From assembly GCA_015847255.1 (NCBI GenBank), contig JADLZK010000398.1, positions 124,001 to 188,000 of the forward strand: a DNA stretch of 64,000 bases, in the 5' to 3' direction. Below, piece by piece: positions 9,861-21,386 of this stretch (the first letter of the stretch is position 1; each line of letters begins with the position of its first letter). A program made the translations under genes and the position numbers. The stretch is from Hyparrhenia diplandra (taxonomy: Eukaryota; Streptophyta; Magnoliopsida; Poales; Poaceae). The notes beneath the pieces were generated by a model. It was not told the DNA's origin, did no database searches, and saw nothing but the letters and a program-made list of their open reading frames with translations.

Positions 9861-11576
9861 TGAATTGTTCTAGCTAAATTTTTTCTAGATAAGTTACTCT
9901 CTGATAGCCAAAAGAGACGTTTGTTTTCACGGAGTTTTAGTCCGGTCTGAATGTTCATTGTGCTCACATTTCAACTGCGGCGAGTGTTAGAGTGTAAACC
10001 GGCCCGTGGGCCTGCCGTCCATAGCCCCCACCGTGCTTATGTATGCCCCTAACTGAGTAATACGTCCTAATCCACTTGTCTTCAAGAACAACAGTTACAA
10101 AAAAAAAAATTACTAAGCTACTGAAACTACTGAAACGACTGTTACTACTTCTCTTATGACAACGACTACTACTACTACTCATCACAAAACTTAAGAACCA
10201 AACAAGCCCTTAAGCATCCATCATGACACCTTGATTTAACCATCTCCCTCTTATCTTCTCTCCTATTTTTGTAGCGCCTGTTACGTTGCCTTAAGGCATC
10301 GTTTTCTCCCGTTTTCTAGTTCACCCACCTTTTTTATGTCCCGTCACGAGACTGGGCAAACAGTTACGTTCCCCGGCCGGCCACCCTTATCCACAGCTAG
10401 CCTCCGGCCGTGTGTCGCCATCATCCACCACACTCGCACGCAATGATGGAAGCAACTGAGCAAACCTAGAACACACCGTAAACGTAACGCCACAAATCAG
10501 CACGCACGCCTACCGTAAAAGATAAATTCGAAATAAAAATGTATACTCTTTATTACGGCTTTCCCGGTGCATCCACTGCGGCCAACCCTGCTTTGTTTAA
10601 CAAGCTAAGTATTGGGTACTTCAAATAAAACTGCAAGCTGGTACTCCCTACGCGAATAAAAACTGGGGTATTTCGTCCGGATTTGACGAAACTTCGAGAT
10701 AATCGAGTTGTATGTCTCCGTCACGTTGCCTAGTCAAGCAAAAGCAGCACAAGCTAGCATTAGTTTAGTAGCGGCAGGAGCAGCAACTAGCTAGTGAATC
10801 CCAGGGCTGTTACGTGTACGCCGGCCTGCCCTGATGGACTCACGTACGGCCAGAGGGTCATTTGTTGCTAGTGTCCTAGAGGAGGTATGGAACAGAATAC
10901 ACCACAGAGTAATAGCAGAAAACGTAGAAATAAAATAGAGTTACTAGTCGGAAATAAAGTATAGAAAAATCACAGAGGTAGATACTTTGAACTGTTTGAA
11001 ATAGAGAAAAAACAGTAGGAACATAAGCAAAGCATGTGAAGCCAGAGAGTGCAAAGATTCTTTGGATGATTCAATTCTTGGGTTGAAGTGATGCTTTATT
11101 TCCCGTGTTTTGCATTGTTATGGTTTTCTTTCCTTTGATCAGGAATTTAAATTTCCTTTGTTCCAAACAAGCTGACACTAGTTCAAGCGAACATCGTGTA
11201 ATTCCTTTCAAATATCCTTCAATCAAACTTAGTCTTAACGATGAGGTGAGGATTTTCAAACTCACTACGTGACGGCACTGAAATCCTTCACCCGTCATAC
11301 AACTTTTCTAAATTCCTATGGACCCAAAGCAAAAGCTCTCTTCTGTAAGAGATGTCGATATATGGGACCTAGTATCTCCGTAGAAAATCCCTTTTTCTCT
11401 TTTTGAGAATAAATTCCCATTTTCTTAAGGGATAGGGACGGGGGACTTTCTACCTAGATATATACCAATGGGGAAAATCATCTCCCTGGTTCATTAAATA
11501 AACAATATCACCGGTTCAGTTTAGGTTAAATACGTCTGAGCTTATGCAACTATTTGTAGAAGCTCATGACAAATAA
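9861..11576. other. Intergenic stretch, no gene recognised
   Basis: Mixed-composition DNA upstream of HO1 with no open frame of coding quality. An ACT trinucleotide run lies near 10161-10180. Nothing else was recognised. Confidence 0.5.
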
Positions 11577-11887
11577 GAAGCTGCTTTGGTTGACATCCGA
11601 TTTTTTACCAAACCAAAATCATGGCATTGCTAAAATTGTGGTTATCATTTGGTTCATTCATTGCCAAAGAATTGGCATTACTAATTTTTATGCCAAAGTT
11701 ATGACAGATCTCTAGAATGTTCTTAAGCTATATATAAAAGATAAATTTGGCAATCCTTTATATTGGCAATCAACCAAATGCACACCGCTATTTTTTGCCC
11801 TAACTTTGGCAAGTATTGTTTGGCAAGCCCAAGTTTTGGCTTACCATGATTTTGGTTGGGCAAAATTAGTTGTCATCAAGCAGGCCC
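11577..11887. mobile_element. Tourist-like MITE with TAA target site
   Basis: The left end CTGCTTTGGTTGAC...ACCAAACCAAAATCATGG is matched by an inverted right end CCATGATTTTGGTTGGGC...GTCATCAAGCAGGCCC. TAA lies on both sides (11574-11576 and 11888-11890), the target-site type of PIF/Harbinger elements. About 310 bp, AT-rich interior, no coding capacity. Confidence 0.7.
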
Positions 11888-11974
11888 TAATAACCCCCCT
11901 GGTTTGATCTTTTAGCCCCGCCTCCGTTATTGTTGAGAAATAATAATATTTGATAATTGTTTTTAGGATAACTA

Positions 11975-12216
11975 CTCCCTCCCGTCCCAAAAATGCTGCC
12001 GCTTTACGCTTCCCCGAGGAAAAACTGCCGGCAATTATATATTTGAATATATAAAATATTTATGCTAAGTAATTAGTATCACCTAGGAAAGATTTTTTAA
12101 GTCTAGTTTTTTAACAAATTTATTTGAATATTTAAATGTTGCGTATTTTTTCTACAAACTTAGTCAAAGTTGTGGACGTAAAACCAACGGCGACGGTCAA
12201 TTTGGGACGGAGGGAG
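11975..12216. mobile_element. Stowaway MITE
   Basis: The termini CTCCCTCCCGTCCCAAA and TTTGGGACGGAGGGAG are inverted repeats flanked by TA on both sides, the hallmark of Tc1/mariner-derived Stowaway elements in grasses. 242 bp; sits about 580 bp upstream of the HO1 start codon. Confidence 0.85.
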
Positions 12217-12796
12217 TATAGTTGAAGAATATAGAAATGTAGGGAACAGAGGTCGATTATACTGGTTTTATTTTATTTCTGCCATGGGCTAGGTGCCCAA
12301 TGAAACTAATAAAATACTGCTAAAAAACACGATGATATGGGCGAGACTGTCGCCCAGGTCTCGCGGTCACGTGAAGTCGCGAAGGCCCATTGGCTCCCCA
12401 TGGGCCACGGGGCCCATAGTCACTGACCAATATCAGAGCAACACCTGTAAAGCATTGCTGCTACTACCATTACGATACCCACTGACATTAGGACCCACCA
12501 AACTTAGGGGCCCTACATGTCAGTGTAACCATCGCCTCCCCTGTCCGCCATCGTCTTCCCCAGCCGGCCGTTCCAATCCGTTCCCCCGGTTATTCTATTC
12601 CCACCCCGCCCGCCTCCCCTGCTCGTCGCTCTCCCACCCGCACCGGCACCGCGCCCCCTCACTGCCGCCAGACCAACACCGCACTCCACCGCCACAGTCC
12701 CCGTCCCCATCGCTGTCGTTCGTCAGCGGCGCCTTCGCGTCCCCAGCACGGTACCCTAGCATCAGCGGTCGGCGCTCGCTATAAGGCACCGCGGCC

Positions 12797-15700
12797 ATGG
12801 CGCCCCCACCGGCATCGCTCTCCGCACCCAACGCAATCTCCCTGCTCGCGCCCGCTACCACTAGAGTCTCATCCGGGAGGTGGAACAGACTCTCCGTCTC
12901 CGTCTCCGTCGCGGCGCGGCCCGTGACCCGAGTGGTGTCTGTGAGGAGGCTGGTCGCGGCGGCGGCGGCGACGGAGATGGCGCCCGCGGCGAGCGGGGAG
13001 GAAGGGAGCAAGCCGTTCGTGGAGGAGATGCGGGCCGTCGCGATGAAGCTCCACACCAAGGACCAGGCCCGCGAGGGGGAGAAGGAGCCCGAGGCGCCCC
13101 CCGTCTCCAAGTGGGAGCCCTCCGTCGAGGGCTACCTCCGGTTCCTCGTCGACAGCAAGCTCGTCTTTCAGACGCTCGAAGACATCGTCGAACGCGCCGC
13201 CGTCCCGTGGTGTGAGTGATCCGCTTTACTTTCCCTTCCCTGTTTTGGCTTGATTGGTGGAAAAGGTTGCGCGGCTCTGACGCGATGCGAGCGAGTGGAT
13301 GGCGCCTGTTGTGCTTCGTGTGCCTCTATTGAATCCGTGAAATTTGATTGGTTCGTGTCCAGAAAAAATACGCCTTGTCTACCTTTGTTTTTTATTTAGG
13401 AAAAAGAATACAATAGCCTATCTATTAATTAATAAAATCGGTTTTGTCATTCCAAGAATCTTGGGGAGTAAAAAAAAGTAATGATGGTAAAATTTCTAGA
13501 GTAATTTCGCTAAAACTTTTATTTATTTTTTATATTAAACTGAAGGTTCAAGGTCTGTTGGAGTAGCAGTGTCTGGGTAGCTTCACGAGGGGATGCACCT
13601 GTGCTGTTTTGGGTGGTTTTATTTCTCTTTTCGGCTATGAATTTGAGTGTTGGAAAAAGAGTTTGGCCCAACCATCCATGTAATAGGTAAGAATGACTTC
13701 TAAGCAAATGGATGGTTGCATATTCTTGCAAGGAAGAAGTTAGTTATGCTTGAACTCAACTAATAATGAATTGTTGTTTTCTCCCTTTTGTGAGATACAC
13801 AACTGTTTAGTAAGTATAGAGAGCTTTACTTAGAAGTTAGAAACTATTTCCTCCAAGCACAAATAAGTCCATCTAGGTTTTGTCCTAAGTCAAACTTGTT
13901 TAACTTTGACTATTATTAATATCTTAGATTGTAAATATATTGACTATGCAAGATTAATATATTATGAAAGTATTTCTCAAATGAATGTTACAATAACAAT
14001 CTTAATTGTGTCGTCATTTGTCAATCTATATAAGATTTGAAATATTGATGACCAAAGTTGAAGAAGATTGACTTGGGACAAATCTAATGGACTTATGTTG
14101 GTGTGGTGAGTGCTATTTCATTTGAATTCCAGTGTGCTTTTTGTATGTGTAAACTGTATATAAAAATCACTGACTTTGAAACATTGTTATTTATTGCTGA
14201 CCAATAACCATGTTGCTCTTTTCGGTGCATCTAATTTGGTCAATGTGTGAATCAACTTTAAAAAAGAATAATATTCTGCTCTTTCCTTTCTTCCTGTTTG
14301 ATCGTTTTCTGAATTATTGTAATATTTATATCTAGATAGCTACCTCCTCTCTGGTTCATTAACATCACAATCACAGCTGTTAGGCACTAGTTTAAAAGGC
14401 CTTCTTACTTTGTTATGATATAGGAAGTCAAAGTTCTAATCACCACTTGAATTTGAAATATTTTCTGTTACAAACTTACAAGGGTATAATCTGCAAAAAT
14501 CATTATCCCAATGGCATGCAAAACAAGATAGTTTTCTTGTATTATTGTTTTGGAGTTCAGTTTGTGATGTGGTTGCATGGTGTTGTGCCATGCGTTCCAA
14601 TACAAACTAATTTAAAGGATTAACGTGATTAAATACTCATGTAGGAAAAATGGTTCTAGTTGTATTTTTGCGGTGTACTTATAGCTGCATTTTCCCTCTT
14701 AACATGGTTTATCAAGTAAAGTATAAGAGATAATGGTAGTGCCATATAAGTATTCTATTCAATTTCTCACTGCCTGGCACTGTTCCTCTTGTCAGATGTA
14801 GAAAGAAGAATTGGTGATTTTTTTTTTTCCTATTGGTAGTTTGGTACACATATTACTAATAGTGTTTGCATGAGTTCTTGTGCTAGCTCTTCATTATAGA
14901 TTGGTTTGTTAGACACGGCAATCTCTTTTCATTGATTTGTGTGCTTTGTTAGAAAACAACATTGTTTACTGAAGAAGCACATGAAAGGGTGCAATAAAAT
15001 GATATGAACCTTTAACTACTACTATATTGCATTACTCTCTGGACGCAATTGACTTTTGACAAACGAAACATTTGCTATGAACTTAGATATACACTATGTC
15101 TTAGATATGTAGTTAAAGCAACTTATCTAGAAGCCAATGCATCTTATAATTTGGAATGGAAGGAGTAGTAGTTAATGGGCGATTGCTTTCTCAATATTTG
15201 CAATGCTGCTTGTTGACATGCTAGTGGTATGTGTTTCAGATGCAGAGTTCGGAATACTGGGCTCGAGAGATCAGAGGCACTCAAAAAAGGATCTGGAATG
15301 GTTCAGGCAACAGGGCCACACAATTCCAGAACCATCAGCCCCTGGCACTACATACGCTTCTCTACTGGAAGAGCTGTCTGAGAAGGACCCCAGGCATTTA
15401 TCTGCCATTTCTATAACGTGTACTTTGCTCATACTGCTGGAGGCCGAATGATTGGCAAAAAGGTGAACCGCCCAACCACCCTCTTATGAGAAAATGACAC
15501 ATACTGAGTATATGACATCATATCAGAACATTACCTTTGCATATACATACTTTACACGGCATTGACATTCAAGATGTTGCCGTGTCTGATGTCATCAAAC
15601 TGCCAACCATGCTTATGCATTTTCTATTGAACATGATTTTTTTTTTTTTTTTTTTTTCCTTTGTCGATAATACAGTGCAATTATGGTTAGGAGTATGATT

Positions 15701-16121
15701 CCCTGTGTTATTTTTCATTGCTGATCTGGGCAGTTTAGAAGTCTGAAACTACCTGTTCCACCATTATCTTTGTATCATTTAACAGAGTATCATGTGCTCC
15801 TGTGGTATCTTAGGTTTCTGAGAAGATTCTGAACAAGAAAGAGCTGGAGTTCTACAAGTGGGAGGGCAATCTCTCCCAGCTGCTGCAGAACGTCCGCAAC
15901 AAGCTTAATGAAGTCGCTTCAGTAAGTCCCTGGAACTAAACGCTGCTTCTTTTCTCTCGGCCCGGGGCAATAGACCGAACCTTTTTTAACTGAATGGCAA
16001 ATTGTGTTCCATGTGCTTTGTTCCACAGAGCTGGTCTCGGGAGGAGAAGGACCACTGCCTGGAGGAGACGGAGAAGTCATTCGCCTACTCAGGAGGCCTC
16101 CTCCGCCACATATTCACCTGA
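12797..16121 (+). CDS. HO1: Heme oxygenase 1, plastid type
   Basis: HO1 cleaves heme to biliverdin, CO and iron in plastids, the first step to the phytochrome chromophore; rice SE5 is the family reference. Four exons with GT-AG borders: 12797-13211, 15240-15462, 15814-15921 and 16029-16121, giving about 279 residues. An Ala/Ser/Val/Arg-rich transit peptide covers roughly the first 60 residues. The mature part has the proximal-His motif MKLHTKDQAREGE, then KWEPSVEGYLRFLVDSKLVF, EFYKWEGNLSQLLQNVRNKL and the C-terminal SFAYSGGLLRHIFT, all strongly family-like. Exon 2 has a missing base near 15249, an extra A in the run at 15283-15288 and a missing base near 15391; correcting for them restores the AFICHFYNVYFAHTAGGRMI block. 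Intron 1 is 2 kb and holds MITEs. Identity is secure; whether the frameshifts are real is not. Confidence 0.93.
13845..14113. mobile_element. Degenerate Stowaway-like MITE in HO1 intron 1
   Basis: CTCCAAGCACAAATAAGTCCATCTAGGTTT is partly complementary to the right end AAATCTAATGGACTTATGTTGGTGTGG. The termini are diverged relative to the consensus, so this is an old copy; the typical GTCAAACTT phrases lie inside. Confidence 0.6.
15033..15169. mobile_element. Short Stowaway remnant in HO1 intron 1
   Basis: ACTCTCTGGACGCAATTGACTTTTGAC on the left and TTATAATTTGGAATGGAAGGAGTAGTA on the right resemble the two ends of a Stowaway element; the interior is short (about 80 bp). It ends about 70 bp before exon 2. 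Confidence 0.5.
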
Positions 16122-16908
16122 TCTAACATTGTTGGCTGAACCAGTCTCAAACGCTGTAGATACATAATCCTTGACTGTTAAAACTTTATTACTGGTGTCT
16201 TTCGCAAAAAAAAAACTTTATTACTGGTGCGGGGGATCTCCCCCAGGTACGATTTACCTGCAATCAAGTTGGCAAGTGTTTAAATAAACCTCCGTTGCCT
16301 GTGTCATACTGCATTGCTGGTGTTTGGGTGAATGTTGAGCCCTGCAGCTGCCTGTTAAGGAATCTGTTTTGTGTGATAGAATCGGATGGCACGGCTGTGG
16401 ATACGGTGGATGGCGCTGCCACAGCGCACGGCTGCCGCTGCGATGTGATACATGGGTAGTGTACGTAAGCCAATCGAAGTGTGTGAGTGTATCCGTTTCG
16501 GAGCATACGTGCTCAGGCTTCAGCTCAGTACCGTACCAAAAAAATTCACACTTGTGTACTTGTTTATTTTATGCCGTGGTTCGATCAGAACTTCAGAAGC
16601 CTCCGGATGTATCATGTTAGTTTCGTTCGTTCCAAATTTCCAAATGGTCAGTACGTACGTACTCAATGATGACAAAACTGAGGAGAGCCGCATCTCCACC
16701 GGAGGCCGTCACTCGGCATCTAACTTCGCCGTCTTCTTGTCCTGCTCTCGTAGGATCCGAAGGCAACGGGTGGCGTCCGTGTATTTTAGGACGCTCAGAT
16801 CGTGTCGTCCCTCCCAACTTCCGCGTAACATAATTGTTCACTTGTTCTTGTTCTTGGCTTGGGTCTTACCGACCACACGACCAGCCACCGGTGGGTCTTC
16901 TGCCATCA

Positions 16909-18272
16909 ATGGAGGTGGTGAACAGGTACGTCGCCACCCGGCACCACATCGAGGGCGCCCCGACGGAGGCCGATTTCGAGGTGAAGGAGGAGACGGTGAG
17001 GTGGGCGCCGGACTCCGGCGAGGTGCTCGTCAGGAACCTGTACGTGTCCATCGACCCGTACCAGCTCAACCGCATGAAACGGAGCAGCGCGTCGCACGGC
17101 GCCGTCGACGGCATCCTGCCCGGCCAGGTAAGCCAACCACTAGCACTAGCCAACCCGCCGTCGCTGATATGATCGTCTCCCTAGCTGGCTAGCTCACGTA
17201 CTCTCTGTTCTTGGTCTATTCTAATCACCGATCGGCCGTGAAGAGGATCGCGGCGTACGCGGCCGGCGAGGTGGTGGCGTCGGCGTGCGAGGGAGTACAA
17301 GGCGGGCGACGTGGTGGCCGGCGTGCTCGGGTGGGAGGACTACACGCTGTTCAAGCCGTCCCCGGCCGTGCTCATGTCCAAGGTCGCCGACTTCGCCGAC
17401 GCGGGCTTCCCCTGTCCCACTACATCAGCGTGCTGGGCACCAGCGGCATGACCGCGTACGGCGGCCTCTTCGAGGTGGGCAAGCCGGTGAAGGGCGAGAA
17501 GGTGTTCGTGTCGGCGGCGTCGGGCTCCGTCGGCAGCCTCGTCGGCCAGTTCGCCAAGCTCGCCGGCTGCTACGTCGTCGGGTGCGCCGGGACCAAAGAA
17601 AAGGTAAATGTTACACGTGTCAACCACACAAATGGCCCAGTGTGGCCCAGGATTTTTGAAAGGCAGGAGGTATTGTTCAATTCAATTTTATCATCTCAGA
17701 CGCTAGAATTATAATTCTGGATGAATTTACACGCAGGTTGATCTGCTCAAAGACAAGCTGGGATTCGACGACGCTTTCAACTACAAAGAGGAGCCTGACC
17801 TGAAATTCGCGCTGAAGAGGTCAGTGCAGCCGGCCGCTGTTGGGTCGACGTCACCTGAATTATACCATCTGCTCTGACACAGAAGATGCATTTTGTTCAG
17901 GTACTTCCCCGACGGCATCGACATCTACTTCGAGAACGTGGGCGGCGAGATGCTGGAGGCGGCGCTGGCCAACATGAACACGTACGGCCGGGTGGCGCTC
18001 AGCGGCGTGATCGCCGAGTACACGGGCGCCGCGCGGCCGCGGTGCCGGACCTGGTGGAGGTGATCTACAAGCGCATCACCATCCGGGGCTTCTTCGCCTG
18101 GGACTTCCTGCCCAAGTTCGCCGAGTACAACGCCATCATCGGCGGCTGGGTCCGGGACGGCAAGGTCCACATGCTCGAGGACGTCTCCGACGGGCTCTCG
18201 AGCGTCCCGTCCGCGTTCGCCGCGCTGTTCAGCGGCCAGAACGTTGGCAAGAAACTCGTCAAGCTGGCATAG
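16909..18272 (+). CDS. NADPH-dependent 2-alkenal (double bond) reductase
   Basis: Medium-chain reductase of the zinc-independent alkenal reductase / leukotriene B4 dehydrogenase type, which reduces the alpha,beta double bond of reactive carbonyls with NADPH in the cytosol. Exons 16909-17127, 17244-17603, 17737-17819 and 17901-18272 with GT-AG borders give about 344 residues, the family length. Visible landmarks: MEVVNRYVATRHHIEG at the N-terminus, VRNLYVSIDPYQLNRMK, GTSGMTAYGGLFEV, the nucleotide-binding VFVSAASGSVGSLVGQFAKL, and RITIRGFFAWDFLPKF before GQNVGKKLVKLA at the end. Three single-base faults: an extra G near 17292, a missing base near 17412 (which restores the frame) and a missing base near 18035. 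The gene starts about 790 bp after the HO1 stop, same strand. Confidence 0.92.
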
Positions 18273-18721
18273 AAAGGAAAGAACCGTTGCATCCAATGCC
18301 GGTTATTCAGCATCCTAGAAATTTGAGTGGCTTTGTTAATTTAATTGATGAAAAAAAAAAAGAATGAGCATAAAGAACATAAATCTGCAACGGGCTGCTT
18401 GTTTGCCTCGAGCGGGAGCACCAAGCAGGTGGGCTCAGGCGCACCCGTCGCTGGCGGGGCAACCAAATCCGTGTGGGCGGCCTAGATTTTGCCGCCGTTC
18501 TTCGCTGTCACAACAGAATCCATAGGCAACTTAACTGGTTGGTTTGTGTTCGCGTAATCTCGTTTATGCATCAAAATCCCATTGCCTGCCGAAACGGATT
18601 CGGTGTCCACTTCCGTTCTGGTAGCTTGTGTCTCTGTTCGTCTTCTTTGGCCAAGGACATTCGGAGTAGGACGCCTCTGATCTGATGTCGATTCGGAGTT
18701 CGGACCTGCTGGAATCGCCTC

Positions 18722-18730
18722 CATAAAAGG
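18722..18730 (+). promoter_or_regulatory. TATA-like box of the strictosidine-synthase-like gene
   Basis: CATAAAAGG lies about 95 bp before the ATG at 18825, a typical distance in grass genes. No other core element is distinctive. Confidence 0.45.
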
Positions 18731-18824
18731 CGAGGCCGACGGGCACGCCCTGCTGCACCAAACCAGAGCATCAGCGATCGGGCTGCCGATCAGACAAGGA
18801 ACAAACCTTCAGGCGGCACTCGCC

Positions 18825-19888
18825 ATGGGACGGCGCACGTCGGAACTGCTGGCTCTGTTGGTGATCTCGCTGTCGCTGCTGCTACTGCTGCCCTCTACCG
18901 CGGCCGCGGCCGCCGTAGCGAAGGCCATCGATGCGAGCAAAATCCAGCGGCTAAAGCTTCCCGACTCTCTGGTCGGCCCGGAGAGCGTGGCGTTCGACGG
19001 GCGCGGCGGCGGGCCCTACGTCAGCGTCGCCGACGGCCGCGTCCTCCGGTGGGGCGGCAACGGCAACCGCAACCGCAACCGCAACGGCTCTGCCGGCTCC
19101 GGCTGGACGACGTACACGTACAGCCCGAGCTACGCCAAGAACAACTGCTCAGCGCCGTCGGGCTCCGCCAGTGGCGACCGAGAGCTCGTGCGGGCGGCCG
19201 CTGTGCCTGCGGTTCCACCGTCGGTCGGGCACGCTCTACGTCGCCGACGCGTACATGGGTCTGATGCGTGTAGGCTCCGGCGGCGGGAAGCGACGGTGAT
19301 CGCGACGGAGGCCGGCGGGGAGCCGCTGCGGTTCACGAACGGGGTGGACGTGGACCAGCGCACCGGCGAGGTCTACTTCACCGACAGCAGCAGCACGTAC
19401 CGGCGGTCGCAGCACCAGATGGTGACGGCGACGGGGACTCGACGGGGCGCATCATGCGGTACGACCCGCGCACCGGCGAGGTCACGGTGCTCCAGTCCGG
19501 CGTGACGTACCCGAACGGCATCGCCGTCAGCGCCGACGGGACGCACCTCGTCGTCGCGCTCACGGGCCCGTGCAAGCTGCTCAGGTACTGGCTCCGGGGG
19601 CCCAAGGCCGGCACGTCGGAGACGCTCGCCGACCTGCCGGGGTACCCGGACAACGTGAGGCCCGACGGGAAGGGAGGCTACTGGGTGGCGCTGCACCGGG
19701 AGAAGAACGAGTTGCCGTTCGGCGTCAACTCGCACTTGGTCGCTCTTCGCATTGGCGCCGATGGTGAGACGCTGCAGGTGATGAAAGGCCCCAAGAACGT
19801 CAGGCCCACTGAGCTCGTGGAACGAAAAGGCGGCAAAATATACATGGGCTCTGTAGAGCTGTCGTATGTTGGCATTGTTAGCCCTTAG
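18825..19888 (+). CDS. Strictosidine synthase-like protein (six-bladed propeller)
   Basis: Intronless gene for about 354 residues of the plant SSL family, proteins of the secretory pathway or vacuole with a six-bladed beta-propeller; most members do not make strictosidine and their substrate is unknown. A signal peptide of about 28 residues (hydrophobic LLALLVISLSLLLLLPSTAA) precedes PDSLVGPESVAFDGRGGGPY. Later landmarks: TLYVADAYMGLMRVG, RFTNGVDVDQRTGEVYFTDSS, GRIMRYDPRTGEVTVLQSG, VTYPNGIAVSADGTHLVVA, LPGYPDNVRPDGKGGYWVAL and the end IYMGSVELSYVGIVSP. The frame changes near 19170, near 19287 and near 19436 (missing G). A low-complexity Asn-Arg run encoded by CAACCG repeats lies at about residues 78-87. 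A grass has no known alkaloid role for it, so it is best called SSL. Confidence 0.9.
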
Positions 19889-20179
19889 ATTATTGAGATC
19901 TTTTTCGATATTCTGGATTTATTAAACATTGTTTTATTCGATTTTTTGTGTTGGTATTTTGTAGACATGGTAGTTGTGTTATAAAATTTAAAGTTGAATG
20001 GATATAATGCTCGTGTTTATAAATTAACCCACCGATGTTCATGCTGCTCGCTTCAACTCCTGCAGCTTTGCACACACACACCCGGAAACGTCTTGCAACA
20101 ACTATGGGTTGCTGCAACCCACATTATCGCTCGCCGTCGGTGAGACGCCGCAGGCCGTGCTGGATATTTGTCCTATCGG

Positions 20180-20267
20180 CGTTCGTTCCAGCGGCCAAAA
20201 TATTGGCAAGAGACTGCTGACCATGCCAGTGAATCCGTGCCCCACAAATTGTAATTGAATATATCTT
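20180..20267 (+). pseudogene. Fragment resembling the C-terminus of the alkenal reductase
   Basis: AGCGGCCAAAATATTGGCAA matches the reductase 3' end AGCGGCCAGAACGTTGGCAA, and the translation SGQNIGKRLLTMP parallels SGQNVGKKLVKLA in the intact gene 1.9 kb upstream. It is preceded by GCGTTCGTT, which fits the reductase phrase SAFAALF with a small deletion. No other reductase exon lies nearby, so this is probably the remnant of a former tandem copy. A chance match of this length in this phase is unlikely but not excluded. Confidence 0.4.
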
Positions 20268-20371
20268 TTGGAGTGTGAAATGAATGTAGTTCTGTTGAGT
20301 AGAGATAGAGAAGAAAATGCCGGAGTGGCAAATTTCCAATTATACTAATAAAACCCCAAATTGAAAACACA

Positions 20372-20469
20372 TTCTTTCTAAAATGGTATTGATGCAACTC
20401 AATACAGTTCACGTCTTAGTCCACATGCGTGAACTGTATTGAGTTGCGTTAATACCATTTCAGAAAGAA
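20372..20469. repeat. Near-perfect hairpin, arms ~42 nt
   Basis: TTCTTTCTAAAATGGTATTG, then ATGCAACTCAATACAGTTCACG, reappears inverted as CGTGAACTGTATTGAGTTGC, then GTTAATACCATTTCAGAAAG, around a loop of about 14 bases. It lies between the SSL and GT14 genes. It may be a small fold-back MITE; transcribed, it would form a stable stem. Confidence 0.75.
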
Positions 20470-20645
20470 CTTTATTAAGTTGCATCTATAAAGCATACAA
20501 CTCAATAAACTTTTAGGAAGTTTCCAACGTGATCCTTTGCAAAGAAAGGATTGGCCATCCTAAAATCATACAAAATTCTTATGAAATAGCAAATCTATAG
20601 GAATTTTAAAGAAAATCTAACATGAGGTCCAACCTCTTCAAAACT

Positions 20646-20663
20646 TCTCTCTCTCTCTCTCTC
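20646..20663. repeat. (CT)9 microsatellite
   Basis: Uninterrupted CT dinucleotides directly in front of the 67-bp tandem repeat. Confidence 0.9.
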
Positions 20664-20796
20664 CAAATGTTCCACTAGAAACTATACTACATTTACAGGT
20701 TGACATGCGGAAATCACTCACTCCACTATCCAAATGTTCCATTATAAACTTTACTACATTTACAGGTTGACATGCGAAAGTCACTCGCTCCAAACA
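20663..20796. repeat. Two-copy direct repeat, 67-bp unit
   Basis: CCAAATGTTCCACTAGAAAC...TTACAGGTTGACATGCGG at 20663-20729 is followed directly by CCAAATGTTCCATTATAAAC...TTACAGGTTGACATGCGA at 20730-20796. The copies differ at a few positions. Confidence 0.85.
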
Positions 20797-20799
20797 GCA

Positions 20800-21386
20800 A
20801 TGCAAATACAGATATTCAAATTGCAACAGCATTTCTTAACTCTCTCAACCGAAACTGTACGGCAGAGAAGCACGCGGTTTCCAAATGCAGACAAGAAAAC
20901 AGAAGGAGAAATTTGCTATACTCATCAAAGAGGAAAAGAAATAAATGAATACATGTGTGCAATCAAATGTATCAGTTTGCCCAGAAATATCCACTAGTCA
21001 ATACAACGAAGTCTCACACGCTACCAGTTGGTACACTAGGTGCCATGGCTTCCAAACAAAGAATGGACTACCTTGCACAAACCGCAGCGCTGAGATGTCA
21101 AAAATTCCAACATTATTTTGATGGTTGGGGCCGATATAATCATCTAACATAACCTAGTGAGCTACTAGTTCTGTATATAATCTCCGCCTGCTACATCCGT
21201 GGTCTCCTGCTGTACGGTAACTCAACTCAAGCGGTTGTCTATAAGAGCACCTATCTTATCCTTGCATCCACGCGTACATGACGCTATGTGCTGCTGCTTC
21301 AGCTAGTAGGCATTCTAGCAAATGGCTCAATGCCCTCAAATTTGGCCGTGTAATCTACTGCCCCCAGAATCGTCTTTCTGGGAGTT
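20800..21386. other. 3' flank between convergent SSL and GT14 genes
   Basis: AT-rich DNA, no coding frame recognised. Because the SSL gene runs plus and GT14 runs minus, this stretch contains the GT14 3' UTR and downstream region. Confidence 0.5.

Noticed and set aside
12595..13110. 171-residue minus frame over HO1 exon 1
   Set aside because: Shadow frame on GC-rich DNA opposite a secure HO1 exon.
16029..19888. HO1, alkenal reductase and SSL as a biosynthetic cluster or operon
   Set aside because: Same strand and close, but separate promoters are expected in plants and no shared pathway is known for these three families.
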